The notes under the pieces are model-generated. The model saw only the letters and a list, made by a program, of their open reading frames with translations. It did no database searches and was not told where the DNA came from. The translations under genes were made by a program, and so were the position numbers. 64,000 bases of DNA, taken from positions 2,240,501-2,304,500 of the forward strand of contig NZ_RCCC01000001.1 of NCBI RefSeq assembly GCF_003663825.1. The letters run 5' to 3'. Every line of letters starts with the position of its first letter. Positions within the stretch are counted from its first letter, which is position 1. Below, piece by piece: positions 35,686 to 44,932 of this stretch. The stretch comes from Acidovorax sp. 106 (GTDB taxonomy: Bacteria; Pseudomonadota; Gammaproteobacteria; Burkholderiales; Burkholderiaceae_C).

Positions 35686-35763
35686 TAGTCCATTGAAAGA
35701 ACTGCCCTCAAGCGCGTCATGCCATGATGGAATGGCACGGAGCCGTCCATCGCCTTTGCCACC

Positions 35764-36255
35764 ATGCCCTACCACGCCGAACTTCGCTACGACAAAGCCC
35801 TGATCCGGTCGGCCGCCGCTGTGTACTGGCGGCGCACGGTGGGTTTACGCCTGCCTTGGGTGTGTGTGGCGATGGGCGGTTTCCTGGTCTACCTGGTGGC
35901 GCAGGGGCATCGCAGCTGGGTGGAAGGGGTGCTGGGGGCCACGTTGGTCTTTGGCTGCGCGATGATGGTGGCGGTCTTTGTCGTTCACTACCGCAATGGG
36001 CTGGCCAAACTGCGGGACATGCGCGAGCCGGTGGCGCAGCTCCGGGTGGACGAGACAGGCCTCGCCGTTGAATCCCTGGCAGGCAAGGCGGCGCTGCCCT
36101 GGTCTGCGGTGCAAGAGGTGTGGCGCTGCGAAGGGTTCTGGCTCGTGCTGCTGTCGCCCGCGCAATTCATCACCGTACCGACCCGAACGCTGGGCCCTGA
36201 CATGCAGGCGTTTGTGATGTCCCAACTGTCTGCCGCAGGTGCGCGAATTCGTTGA
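35764..36255 (+). CDS. YcxB-like membrane protein
   Basis: This 163-residue protein has two adjacent membrane helices (about residues 28-75) and a C-terminal YcxB-type domain: LRVDETGLAVESLAGKAALPWSAVQEVWR, then FITVPTRTLG. The function of the family is unknown. No operon partner is clear. A short hairpin-rich gap of 96 bp separates it from the convergent Bug gene. Confidence 0.75.
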   Translation: MPYHAELRYDKALIRSAAAVYWRRTVGLRLPWVCVAMGGFLVYLVAQGHRSWVEGVLGATLVFGCAMMVAVFVVHYRNGLAKLRDMREPVAQLRVDETGLAVESLAGKAALPWSAVQEVWRCEGFWLVLLSPAQFITVPTRTLGPDMQAFVMSQLSAAGARIR

Positions 36256-36351
36256 CTGGCGGCACTGGCGGTATTTGCAGGACTACAGGGCCATGGGCCC
36301 GCAGAGCCCCTGCGGTGACAGGGGCCGCAGGTGCCTTGTCACCGCAGCAGG

Positions 36352-37470
36352 TCAATCCACCTTCGCCCCTGACACCTTCACCACCCCCGCCCATTTCTGG
36401 TGTTCCTGCTCAATGTGGCGCGCAAACTCGGCCGGGGTGTTGCCGCCTGGGATGGCGCCTTGGGCGGTGAGCCGTTCTTTCACGGCCGGGCTGGCCAGCG
36501 CTTTGGCCGTCTCTTGCTGGATGCGATGGACGATGTCAGGGGCGGTGCCCGCAGGGGCCAGCAGGCCGAACCAGGAACTGGCCTCAAAGCCCTTGAGGGC
36601 CGGGCCGCCAGCCTGCTCCACCGTGGGCACATCGGGCAGTGCGGCAGAGCGCTGGCTGCTGGTCACGGCCAGGGCCACCAGCTTGCCAGCCTTGATCTGC
36701 GCCATGGACGAGGGCAGGTTGTCGAACATCACATCGGCGTTGCCCGCCACCATGTCCATCAGCGCGGGGCCCGAGCCTCGGTACGGCAGGTGCAGCATGT
36801 AGGTGCCCGTCATGCTTTTGAACAGCTCGCCCGCCAGGTGGATGGAGGTGCCGTTGCCGCTGGACGCCATGTTCAGTTTGCCGGGGTTGGCCTTGGCTGC
36901 TTTGATGAAGTCCTGCACGTTGGTCACGCCCAGGACTTTGGCCTTGTCGGGGTTCATCACCATCACGTTGGGCACGGCGGCCACCAGGGTGATGGGTACA
37001 AAGTCCTTGATGGGGTCGTAAGGTAGCTTGGCGTACAGCGCGCGGTTGATGCCGTGCGTGCCCACGGTGCCCATGAGCAAGGTGTAGCCGTCGTTGGCAG
37101 ACTTGGCCACAGCCTCGGCCCCCACATTGCCGCCCGCGCCAGCGCGGTTTTCCACAATGAAAGGTTGCCCGAAAGCGCGGCCCAGCTCAGGCGCCATGGC
37201 GCGCGCCAGGATGTCGGTGGTGCCGCCGGGGGCAAAGGGCACGATGATGCGCACGGGCTTGTTGGGCCAGCCAGCCGCTGAGCCGGGCGCAGCCTGCGCA
37301 TGGGCATTGCCGGGTACGAGCAGCGAGGCGGCTGCAGCCACCGCCAAGGCGCCCGCTGCTGTCAGGGTGAATGCAAGGGCCATGGCCTTGCGGCGGCTGC
37401 GCGCCTGGCTGCGGGCTTGGATTTGTGCGCTGGAGCTTGCAGGTGGGTGGACTCGGTGCAGCGATGTCAT
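36352..37470 (-). CDS. Bug-family periplasmic binding protein
   Basis: This 372-residue protein has a long basic N-region ([16 protein letters not shown]...) and signal ending near AHAQA. The Bug blocks are [58 protein letters not shown] and [26 protein letters not shown] lies 9 bp before ATG 37470. It stands alone, followed on the same strand by nothing and preceded by another Bug gene. The ligand is unknown. Confidence 0.9.
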   Translation of the reverse strand: MTSLHRVHPPASSSAQIQARSQARSRRKAMALAFTLTAAGALAVAAAASLLVPGNAHAQAAPGSAAGWPNKPVRIIVPFAPGGTTDILARAMAPELGRAFGQPFIVENRAGAGGNVGAEAVAKSANDGYTLLMGTVGTHGINRALYAKLPYDPIKDFVPITLVAAVPNVMVMNPDKAKVLGVTNVQDFIKAAKANPGKLNMASSGNGTSIHLAGELFKSMTGTYMLHLPYRGSGPALMDMVAGNADVMFDNLPSSMAQIKAGKLVALAVTSSQRSAALPDVPTVEQAGGPALKGFEASSWFGLLAPAGTAPDIVHRIQQETAKALASPAVKERLTAQGAIPGGNTPAEFARHIEQEHQKWAGVVKVSGAKVD

Positions 37471-37589
37471 GGGGCTAGTCCTTTTTGAATCTATGGGCAT
37501 TTGCAGCAGCCGCCGCATGCCTCAGTTCTACGCGGGTGTGCGAGGCACGGGCAGATGGGATTACCCGAACAGTGGTACCGCCGCCAATC

Positions 37590-37624
37590 AAAAAAGCCAC
37601 CGGGCCCAGTGGACGCGGTGGCTT
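37590..37624 (-). terminator. Terminator of the upstream Bug gene (minus strand)
   Basis: AAGCCACCG and CGGTGGCTT form a 9-bp stem. On the minus strand the second arm runs into six T (A at 37590-37595). It lies 34 bp after the stop of the gene at 37658-38644. Confidence 0.8.
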
Positions 37625-37657
37625 GTGCTGCACTGGCGTTGCCGCCAGGCGCAGGCA

Positions 37658-38644
37658 TCAGTCAGCGTAAGTGCCAGCGGCCTTGATGACGGCGCCCCAC
37701 TTGTTGATCTCAGACTGCACAAATTGTTTGTGTTCAGCAGGTTCGATGCGCTTGTCGGTGGCCACCACGGCGCCCAGGCCTTCTTGCTTCTTGATGAACT
37801 CGGGGTCCTTCAGGGCCACCTTGATGGCTTCGTTGATCTTCTTGAGCACGTCGGCAGGGGTGCCCTTGGGCGCGTACACGCCGTGCCAGATGGTCACGTT
37901 GAAGTCCTTCACACCCGACTCGGCCAGTGTGGGCAGGTCTTTGAGGGCTGGCGTGGTGAGGCGCTTGGTGGTGGTCACGGCGTAGGCCTTGACCTTCTTG
38001 CCTTCGATCTGCGACGTGGTGTTGGTGGTCTGGTCGCACAGCAGATCGATCTGGCCGCCGATCAGATCGGTGATGGCGGGGGCGGTACCCTTGTAAGGCA
38101 CAGGGGTCATGTCCACCTGCAGCGCGCTTTGGAACATCAGACCGCACAGGTGCGATGCCGAGCCTTGGCCCGCATTGCCCAGGTTGATCTTGCCCTTGTT
38201 CTGGTTGATCCAGGCCGACAGCTCCTTGTAGTTGTTGGCGGGCATGCTGGGCTTGGCGATCAGCGTCATGGGCACATCGTTGATGATGCCCAGGTACTCA
38301 AAATCATTGGCTACGTTGAACGACAGCTTGCGGTACATCGTGGGCATGGTGGACATGCTGATGTGGTTGAGCAGCAGCGTGTAGCCGTCGGGGGTGGCGC
38401 GGGCCGCCTTGGCGGTACCGATGGTGCTGCCAGCACCGGCCGTGTTGTCCACCACCACGCTCACACCCAGGGGTTTGCGCAGGGCTTCGGCCAGGTCGCG
38501 CGCCACGCGGTCTGTGGGGCCGCCCGCTGCGTAAGGAACCACCAGCGTGATCGTCTTGTCTTTGGACGGGAACTCTTGCGCTTGTACGCCGAAGGCGGTG
38601 ACCACTGCGGCGGCGGCCAGCGAGAGTTTCAGCAGATTTTTCAT
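37658..38644 (-). CDS. Bug-family periplasmic binding protein
   Basis: This 328-residue protein has the signal MKNLLKLSLAAAAVVTAFGVQAQ and Bug blocks FPSKDKTITLVVPYAAGGPTD, VVDNTAGAGSTIGTAKAA, and VPYKGTAPAITDLIGGQIDLL. AAAGGAG lies 6 bp before the ATG. It has its own terminator, so it is a separate unit from the next Bug gene. As with the others, no TctA/TctB genes are beside it. Ligand unknown. Confidence 0.9.
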   Translation of the reverse strand: MKNLLKLSLAAAAVVTAFGVQAQEFPSKDKTITLVVPYAAGGPTDRVARDLAEALRKPLGVSVVVDNTAGAGSTIGTAKAARATPDGYTLLLNHISMSTMPTMYRKLSFNVANDFEYLGIINDVPMTLIAKPSMPANNYKELSAWINQNKGKINLGNAGQGSASHLCGLMFQSALQVDMTPVPYKGTAPAITDLIGGQIDLLCDQTTNTTSQIEGKKVKAYAVTTTKRLTTPALKDLPTLAESGVKDFNVTIWHGVYAPKGTPADVLKKINEAIKVALKDPEFIKKQEGLGAVVATDKRIEPAEHKQFVQSEINKWGAVIKAAGTYAD

Positions 38645-38739
38645 GGATGCTCCTTTGATTGACGGGGCGATGATAGCCACGGACTTTGGCCAGACCATAC
38701 GTGTTGCCCGCAGCGTGCGTGGTTTCTCGTTTTAAGAAA

Positions 38740-38795
38740 AAAAAGCCTATTGCGCTTATAAATAAAGCGTTAGTAGCTATATTTTTAATAGCTAA
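38740..38795. repeat. Palindromic intergenic repeat, copy 4 (diverged)
   Basis: AGCCTATTGCGCTTAT and AAAGCGTTAGTAGCTAT form an imperfect hairpin of the same family as the other copies, followed by a TTTTTAATAGCT arm. It lies between two minus-strand genes. Confidence 0.65.
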
Positions 38796-38861
38796 TCAAG
38801 GGAAAACCCTGGGTGAAAAATGCGGCTTTTTTGTGGTGGCGCATTCCCGCTGTTGAAGGCG

Positions 38862-40109
38862 TCAGCGGTAGCTGCGCGCATCTTCGATCACCCGGCCGTC
38901 GTTGGGCAGCGTGCCAGGCGGCACCATCTGCACCTCGCCGCGCAGCTTGGTCACCTCGCGGATCGCGTCCGAGAGCTGGTGGGCCAAACCCTCGGCGGTC
39001 TCAGTGGTCTCGACCTGCAGCACCATCTGGTCGTTGGCCATTTCGCCGCTGACCACGAGGCGCGCTCGCAATACCTGCGGAAAACGCTTGGCGATCTGCG
39101 CCACCTGCCCCGGGTGCACAAACATGCCGCGCACCTTGGTGGTCTGGTCGGCCCGGCCCATCCAGCCCTTAATGCGCGTGCCCGTGCGCCCCGTGGGACA
39201 GGTGCCGGGCAGCACGGCAGACAGGTCACCGGTACCAAAGCGAACGAGAGGGTAGTCGGGGTTGAGCGTGGTGATGACCAGTTCGCCCACTTCGCCCTCG
39301 GGCACCGGGTCGCCCGTGCCGGGACGCACGATCTCGACGATCACGCCCTCGTCCAGCACCAGGCCTTCGCGGGCCGAGGTTTCATACGCAATCAACCCCA
39401 GGTCGGCGGTGGCGTAGCACTGGTATCCCGCAATGCCGCGCTCGGCAAACCAGTCGCGCAGCGATGGTGGAAAGGCTTCGCCAGAGACCAGCGCCTTGGT
39501 CACCGTGGGCAGCGCCACGCCCATCTCGGCAGCTTTTTCGACAATGATTTTCAGAAAGCTGGGCGTGCCGATGTAGCCCGCAGGCTGCAGCTCGGCCATG
39601 GCCTGCACCTGCTGCTCGGTCTGGCCCGTGCCGCCGGGGAACACGGTGCAACCCAGCGCATGCGCGCCGGTTTCCATCATCGAGCCCGCAGGCACAAAGT
39701 GGTAGCTGAAGCTGTTGTGGATCAGCTCGCCGCGCCGAAAGCCCGCCGCGTAAATGGCCCGCGCCATGCGCCAATAGTCGGGCCGCGTGCCCTCGGGCTC
39801 GTAGATGGTGCCAGGGCTGGCAAACACGCGCGTCATGCCCGGCCCAAAACCCAGCGCACTGAAGCCCCCAAACACATTGCTGGCGCGGCCCGCCTGCTGG
39901 CGCTCCAGCAGCTCGTACTTGCGCGTGACGGGCAAATGCGCCAGGGCTGCGCGGCTGGTCACGCCCGCCGCATCCACCCCCGCGAGTATGCTGGCAAACG
40001 CGGGCGATGCCTTCTGGGCATGGGCGATCTGCTGCGGCAGCGCCGCCATCAGCGCCGCTTCCCGCGCCCCAGGGCTGCGGGTTTCCAGGTCGTCATAAAA
40101 CGTGCTCAT
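38862..40109 (-). CDS. PaaK-like phenylacetate/aryl-CoA ligase
   Basis: This 415-residue AMP-binding enzyme is of the short phenylacetate-CoA ligase group. ASPGTIYEPEGTRPDYWRMA is the position of the nucleotide loop, though it is not a classic SSGTTG. GEAFPPSLRDWF, GYQCYATADLGLIAYE and VRFGTGDLSAVLPG follow. The C-terminal lid begins at RIKGWMGRADQTTKVRGMFVHP. It would activate an aromatic or other carboxylic acid to its CoA ester. It lies downstream of the liv operon on the same strand, separated by repeats. Confidence 0.85.
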   Translation of the reverse strand: MSTFYDDLETRSPGAREAALMAALPQQIAHAQKASPAFASILAGVDAAGVTSRAALAHLPVTRKYELLERQQAGRASNVFGGFSALGFGPGMTRVFASPGTIYEPEGTRPDYWRMARAIYAAGFRRGELIHNSFSYHFVPAGSMMETGAHALGCTVFPGGTGQTEQQVQAMAELQPAGYIGTPSFLKIIVEKAAEMGVALPTVTKALVSGEAFPPSLRDWFAERGIAGYQCYATADLGLIAYETSAREGLVLDEGVIVEIVRPGTGDPVPEGEVGELVITTLNPDYPLVRFGTGDLSAVLPGTCPTGRTGTRIKGWMGRADQTTKVRGMFVHPGQVAQIAKRFPQVLRARLVVSGEMANDQMVLQVETTETAEGLAHQLSDAIREVTKLRGEVQMVPPGTLPNDGRVIEDARSYR

Positions 40110-40141
40110 GCCTGGGGTTCCTTGTGAGGTGGTTTGAAGTG

Positions 40142-40190
40142 AAATAGGCTTCTAGCGCTTATCCAACTGGCGCAAGCAGCTATGAAATTG
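40142..40190. repeat. Palindromic intergenic repeat, copy 5
   Basis: AATAGGCTTCTAGCGCTTAT and GGCGCAAGCAGCTATGAAATTG form a weaker member of the palindrome family, just upstream of the PaaK-like gene. Confidence 0.6.
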
Positions 40191-40264
40191 AGAGTAAATG
40201 CGTCGTGGGTTATTGCTGAAACAGGGCGCTGCCGCCCACACTGGCGTGGCCGCAGCCAGCGCAC

Positions 40265-40293
40265 CCGTGGAACTGGCTTTGCCAGGCCACCGG
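40265..40293. repeat. 29-bp direct repeat, left copy flanking livF
   Basis: The 29 bases from CCGTGGAACTGG to CCAGGCCACCGG are identical to those at 41280-41308. Both copies run on into a C-rich hairpin (CGTCCCCCT here). They sit in the gaps on either side of the livF-like gene. Confidence 0.8.
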
Positions 40294-40338
40294 GTGCGTC
40301 CCCCTGAGGGGGAAGGCGCGCAGCGCCACAGGGGCTCG

Positions 40339-41151
40339 TCAGGCCAACCAGCGCTTGCGCCGCTTGTAGCTTTTGACATCCTTGAAACTCTTGCGCTCAC
40401 CGCCACCGACGCCGAGGTAGAACTCTTTCACGTCCTCGTTGCTGGCCAGGTCGCTGGCGGCGCCGTCCATCACCACGCGGCCGCTTTCCATGATGTAGCC
40501 GTAGTCCGAATACTTGAGGGCCATGTTGGTGTTCTGCTCGGCCAGCAAGAAGGTGACCTTCTCCTTGGTGTTCAGGTCCTTCACGATGTTGAACACCTCC
40601 TCCACGATCTGCGGCGCCAGGCCCATCGATGGTTCATCCAGCAGCACCATGCTGGGGTTGGCCATGAGCGCGCGTCCGATGGCGCACATCTGCTGCTCAC
40701 CGCCCGACGTGTAGGCCGCCTGCGACGTGCGGCGTGTTTTGAGGCGCGGGAAGTAGTTGTAGACCTTCTCCAGATTGGCCGCGATCTCGGCCTTGCTGGT
40801 GCGGGTGTAGCTGCCCGTCATCAGGTTCTCTTCAATGGTCAGGTGGGCAAAGCAGTGCCGCCCCTCCATCACCTGCACCACGCCGCGCTGCACCAGGTCG
40901 GCGGGCGAGAGGTTTTCGATGCGCTCGCCGCGCAACTCGATGCTGCCTTTGGTGACCGCACCACGCTCGCCCTGCAGAAGGTTAGAGATGGCGCGCAGGG
41001 TCGTCGTCTTGCCCGCCCCGTTCCCTCCCAGGATGGCCACGATGGACCCCTCGCGCACCTGCAGCGAGACGCCCTTGAGCACCAGGATCACGTGGTTGTA
41101 GATGACCTCGATGCCGTTGACGTTGAGAACAATATTGCTGTTGGAGTCCAT
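40339..41151 (-). CDS. livF: Branched-chain amino acid-type ABC transporter ATPase LivF
   Basis: This 270-residue ATPase has Walker A GGNGAGKTT, signature TSGGEQQMCAIGRAL (SGGEQ in place of SGGQQ) and Walker B MVLLDEPSMGL, with His switch replaced by AEQNTNMAL as is usual for LivF. It energises uptake with LivG, LivH and LivM from the same operon. AAGGAAG lies before ATG 41151; longer reading frames upstream run through repeat DNA and are rejected. The C terminus has a basic tail (KSYKRRKRWLA). Confidence 0.9.
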   Translation of the reverse strand: MDSNSNIVLNVNGIEVIYNHVILVLKGVSLQVREGSIVAILGGNGAGKTTTLRAISNLLQGERGAVTKGSIELRGERIENLSPADLVQRGVVQVMEGRHCFAHLTIEENLMTGSYTRTSKAEIAANLEKVYNYFPRLKTRRTSQAAYTSGGEQQMCAIGRALMANPSMVLLDEPSMGLAPQIVEEVFNIVKDLNTKEKVTFLLAEQNTNMALKYSDYGYIMESGRVVMDGAASDLASNEDVKEFYLGVGGGERKSFKDVKSYKRRKRWLA

Positions 41152-41279
41152 GGTCTTCCTTCGCTGTGCCAATCGAAAGGGCTGCGGTACAGCACAAACC
41201 TTTCGATTGGCGGCTGCCGGGGAAGGCAGCCGCTTCGTCACCAGCCGTCGATACGGTCGCAGCGCCATCGCCAGGGACA

Positions 41280-41308
41280 CCGTGGAACTGGCTTTGCCAG
41301 GCCACCGG
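41280..41308. repeat. 29-bp direct repeat, right copy flanking livF
   Basis: Identical to 40265-40293. It is followed by a long inverted repeat pairing CCCCCTT near 41316 with AAGGGGG near 41350. The 232-bp gap between the binding-protein gene and livF contains no gene. Confidence 0.8.
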
Positions 41309-41383
41309 TGTCGTCCCCCTTCCCGAATCGCGCCAGCGATTCGAGAGAAGGGGGAAGCGGCAAAGCCGCTCAGGGGGATGTAC

Positions 41384-42712
41384 TCAGCTATTGCAATCAG
41401 CAGGGTCGCGCCGCGCCATCTTCTTGTCGGCCAGGTACTTGTCTGCACCGGCCTTCACCATGGGCTTGAGGATTTGCTCGTCAGCCTGGTACCAGTCCGA
41501 CGAGAAGTTCCACTTCTTGCCGTCCCAGGTGTGCACGCGCGACCAGGTGGAGCCCATGTGGTCGGCGCAGCTGGTGGACACGGGGCGCATCACGTCGTTA
41601 AAGCCCAGCGCGTCCAGCTTCTTCTGGTCCAGCGCCAGGTTTTCCATGCCCCAGCGCACTTGCTCGCCGGTCATGACCTTGCCCTTGCCAAAGCGTTCTT
41701 GTGCGCGGCGCACAGCTTCCACCGCCAGCATCTGGATGATCACGCCGCGGGTGTACAGCACCGAGCCGACTTCGTCCTTGGGGCCCGTGCCCTGGCCCTT
41801 GTCGTGCACGTGTTTCAGGATGTCCTGCATCACCTTGCTTTGCTGGCCGTAGCCGTTGAGCGCCAGCGCGTTGTAGCCCTTGGCACCTTCGCCCACATCG
41901 CGTACATCGGGCTCGGCACCGGCCCACCACACGCCATACATCTTGTCGCGGGGGTAGCCGGTGGCCTGGGCTTCCTTCAAAGCAGTGGAGTTCATCACGC
42001 CCCAGCCCCACAGCAGCACGTAGTCGGGGCGGCTTTGGCGCACCTGCAGCCAGGTGGCTTTTTGCTCCACGCCAGGGGCCGTCACGGGCAGCATCTGTAG
42101 CTCAAAGCCGTGCATCTTGGCGCGCTCTTGCAGCACCGGGATGGGCTCCTTGCCAAACGGGCTGTCGTGGTAGACCAGGGCAATCTTCTTGCCCTTGAGT
42201 TTGTCCAGCCCGCCGTTGGCCTTGCCCAGGTGCTGGATCAGGATGTCCGCGCCCGTCCAGTAGCTGCCCATGTAGGGGAAGTTCCACTTGAACGCCTGCC
42301 CGTCCTGCGCCACCGACAGGCCATAGCCCAGCGTGATCAGGGGAATCTTGTCCACAGGTGCTTTTTCGGTCAGCGCAAAAGTGATGCCGGTGGACTGCGG
42401 GTCAAACAGCGTCACGCCAGGGCGGCTCTTGAGGCGCTCGTAGCATTCCACGCCCCGGTCGGTGGCGTAGCCGGTTTCACATTCTTCAAAGGTGAGTTTC
42501 ACGCCGTTGATGCCGCCATCGCGGGCGTTGATCATCTTGATGTAGTCCTGCTTGCCGTTGGCCCATGGCACACCGTTGGGTGCATACGGCCCCGTGCGGT
42601 AAGACAGCAGCGGGAAGAACTGCTCCTTCGCTTGTGCCATCGCACTGGTCGCAAGCGACGACGCTCCAGCGGCAACGACCGCTGCGGCAATCACGATTTT
42701 GGAAAGCTTCAT
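41384..42712 (-). CDS. LivK-type ABC transporter substrate-binding protein
   Basis: This 442-residue periplasmic protein has the signal MKLSKIVIAAAVVAAGASSLATSAMAQ and a type 1 periplasmic-binding fold (LLSYRTGPYAPNGVPWANGKQDY, KKIALVYHDSPFGKEPIPVL, YVLLWGWGVMNSTALKEA). It is longer than classical LivK (about 370) and belongs to the group found next to acyl-CoA ligases, whose ligands may be aromatic or fatty acids rather than amino acids. AAAGGAG precedes ATG 42712. Confidence 0.9.
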   Translation of the reverse strand: MKLSKIVIAAAVVAAGASSLATSAMAQAKEQFFPLLSYRTGPYAPNGVPWANGKQDYIKMINARDGGINGVKLTFEECETGYATDRGVECYERLKSRPGVTLFDPQSTGITFALTEKAPVDKIPLITLGYGLSVAQDGQAFKWNFPYMGSYWTGADILIQHLGKANGGLDKLKGKKIALVYHDSPFGKEPIPVLQERAKMHGFELQMLPVTAPGVEQKATWLQVRQSRPDYVLLWGWGVMNSTALKEAQATGYPRDKMYGVWWAGAEPDVRDVGEGAKGYNALALNGYGQQSKVMQDILKHVHDKGQGTGPKDEVGSVLYTRGVIIQMLAVEAVRRAQERFGKGKVMTGEQVRWGMENLALDQKKLDALGFNDVMRPVSTSCADHMGSTWSRVHTWDGKKWNFSSDWYQADEQILKPMVKAGADKYLADKKMARRDPADCNS

Positions 42713-42759
42713 GGATGTCTCCTTTGGATGAATGTGTTGAAGCACGGGGGAACCGGGGG

Positions 42760-43836
42760 TCAGTGGGGGAAGGGCCACAGACGCAGTTTTTGCTTGGCGG
42801 TGGACCACAGCTTGGCCAGGCCGTGGGGCTCGACGATCAGGAACCACACGATCAGCGCACCAAAGATCATCAGCTCGGCGTGCGAGACGCCTGCGGTGGA
42901 GATCTCGATACCGAACAGCCCCATGAACGCGGGCAGGAACTGGTTGAGCACGATGGGCAGCACCACGATGAAGGCCGCGCCAAAGAACGCACCCATGATG
43001 GAGCCCAGGCCGCCGATGATGACCATGAACAGCAGGCGGAACGACACCTCCACCGAGAAGGCTGCAGGCTCCCAGGCACCCAGGTGCACAAAGGCCCACA
43101 GCGCACCGGCCATGCCCACGATGAAGGAGCTCACGGCAAAGGCGCTGAGCTTGGCGTACATCGGGCGAATGCCGATCACCGCTGCCGCCACGTCCATGTC
43201 GCGGATGGCCATCCACTCGCGGCCAATGGCACCGCGCACCAGGTTCTTGGCCAGCAAGGCGACCACTACCAAAATGGCCAGGCAGAAAATGTATTTGCTG
43301 GTGGCGCTTTCAATCGGCATGCCCAGCACCTGCAGGCCATTGACCGACACCGAGCCAGAGTCCGAGTTGTTAGTGAACCACTTGATGCGCAGGAACATCC
43401 AGTCCGAAAAGAACTGCGCGGCCAGCGTGGCCACGGCCAGGTACAGCCCCTTGACGCGCAGGCTGGGCAGCCCGAACAAGATGCCGAAGAACGTGGCGCA
43501 CAGCCCGCCCAGGATGAGTGCCGGAATCAGCGGCATGCCTGGAAAGCGCACAAAGAAGTTGTACGCGCCATAGGCCCCCACGGCCATGAAGGCGCCCGAG
43601 CCCAGCGAGATCTGCCCGCAGTAGCCCACCAGAATGTTCACCCCCAGAGCCGCCAGCGCCATGATGACGAAGGGGATCAGGATGGCGCGGAAGATGTAGT
43701 CGCTGGCCAGCATGGGCACGGCGATGAAGGCAATGGCCAGGATGATGCCGATGGCAATGCGGTCCTGCGCGATCGGGAAGATCTGCTGGTCAGCGCGGTA
43801 GCTCGTCTTGAACTGGCCGTTTTCGCGGTAGAGCAT
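42760..43836 (-). CDS. livM: Branched-chain amino acid-type ABC transporter permease LivM
   Basis: This 358-residue inner-membrane permease has about ten predicted helices. NILVGYCGQISLGSGAFMAVGAYGAYNF is the conserved LivM signature, and GREWMAIRDMDVAAAVIGI is the cytoplasmic loop contacting the ATPases. ATG 43836 is preceded by a GGAGACA ribosome site. A hairpin in the 151-bp gap upstream may reduce its transcription relative to livH. Confidence 0.92.
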   Translation of the reverse strand: MLYRENGQFKTSYRADQQIFPIAQDRIAIGIILAIAFIAVPMLASDYIFRAILIPFVIMALAALGVNILVGYCGQISLGSGAFMAVGAYGAYNFFVRFPGMPLIPALILGGLCATFFGILFGLPSLRVKGLYLAVATLAAQFFSDWMFLRIKWFTNNSDSGSVSVNGLQVLGMPIESATSKYIFCLAILVVVALLAKNLVRGAIGREWMAIRDMDVAAAVIGIRPMYAKLSAFAVSSFIVGMAGALWAFVHLGAWEPAAFSVEVSFRLLFMVIIGGLGSIMGAFFGAAFIVVLPIVLNQFLPAFMGLFGIEISTAGVSHAELMIFGALIVWFLIVEPHGLAKLWSTAKQKLRLWPFPH

Positions 43837-43966
43837 GGGGTGTCTCCTGTTGTTCTTGTGATGGGTTACACGCGGTGCGTGATCTTTTGCACGGGGGCGC
43901 ACCTGCGGTGCCCTGTGTGAACTGCGTTCCCACAGTCAACGTGCTGCGCACGTTGTGCCTCCTTCG

Positions 43967-44009
43967 AAAAATCATTGCTCTCGTATTTCATACGCGATCA
44001 ATGATTTTT
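43967..44009 (-). terminator. Hairpin between livH and livM, possible attenuator
   Basis: AAAAATCATTG (43967-43977) pairs perfectly with CAATGATTTTT (43999-44009) and overlaps the end of livH. On the minus strand the second arm ends in T5 but there is a 21-nt loop, so it may be a weak terminator or an RNA-stability element. Confidence 0.45.
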
Positions 44010-44917
44010 TCTCCGAACAAACCTTGCGGTCTGAACAGAAGGAACACCAGCGCCAGCACATACGCAAACCAGATCTCGATGCCGCCGCCCACGAAGGGGC
44101 CCAGGTAAACCTCGGAGAGCTTTTCGCCCACGCCGATGATCAGGCCGCCGATGATGGCGCCGGGCACTGAAGTCAGGCCGCCCAGGATCACCACCGGCAG
44201 CGCACGCAGGGCCACCGTGGTGAGCGAGAACTGCACCCCGAGCTTGCTGCCCCAGATCATCCCGGCCACCAGGGCCACCACACCTGCCACGCACCACACG
44301 ATCACCCAGATGCGGTTCAAAGGGATGCCGATGGATTGGGCCGCCTGGTGGTCGTCGGCCACGGCGCGCAGTGCGCGGCCGGTAGAGGTTTTCTGAAAGA
44401 ACACCGACAGCAGGGCCACCAGCGCGGCGGCGATGGCAGCAGCAATCACATCTTCCTTGTTGATCAGGATGCCGCCCTGGAACACGCTGTCGAAGGCGAA
44501 GATCGGCTCCTTGGGCATGCCCACGTCGATCTTGTAGATGTCGCTGCCAAACAGCGTCTGGCCCAGCCCTTCGAGGAAGTAGGTGATGCCCAGCGTGGCC
44601 ATCAGCAGCGTGGCGCCTTCCTGGTTGACCAGGTGGCGCAGCACCAGCTTTTCAATCAGCCAGGCCACCACAAACATGATGGCGCCTGCGATCACAAAGG
44701 CCGCCAGGTTGGCCACGATGGGGTTGTCGATGCCGGTCCACTTCGGGATCCATTCGGCAAAGCGGGCCATGGCCAGCGCTGCGAACAGCACCATGGCGCC
44801 TTGGGCAAAGTTGAAGACGCCCGAGGCCTTGTAGATCAGCACAAAGCCGAGCGCCACCAGCGAATACAGCATGCCGGCCATGAGGCCGCCGATGAGGGTT
44901 TCTAAAAAGAATGCCAT
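43988..44917 (-). CDS. livH: Branched-chain amino acid-type ABC transporter permease LivH
   Basis: This 309-residue inner-membrane permease opens with LIGGLMAGMLYSLVALGFVLIYKASGVFNFAQGAM, the LivH signature, and contains RALRAVADDHQAAQSIGIPLNRI, the coupling loop. It follows livG by 15 bp with a good AGGAGA ribosome site. With LivM it forms the membrane channel for the ligand delivered by the binding protein. Confidence 0.93.
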   Translation of the reverse strand: MAFFLETLIGGLMAGMLYSLVALGFVLIYKASGVFNFAQGAMVLFAALAMARFAEWIPKWTGIDNPIVANLAAFVIAGAIMFVVAWLIEKLVLRHLVNQEGATLLMATLGITYFLEGLGQTLFGSDIYKIDVGMPKEPIFAFDSVFQGGILINKEDVIAAAIAAALVALLSVFFQKTSTGRALRAVADDHQAAQSIGIPLNRIWVIVWCVAGVVALVAGMIWGSKLGVQFSLTTVALRALPVVILGGLTSVPGAIIGGLIIGVGEKLSEVYLGPFVGGGIEIWFAYVLALVFLLFRPQGLFGEKIIDRV

Positions 44918-44932
44918 GTGTGGTTCTCCTGA

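Noticed and set aside
40265..41308. 29-bp direct repeats considered as attachment sites of an integrated element
   Set aside because: They enclose only livF, a normal operon member, and no integrase or tRNA is present.
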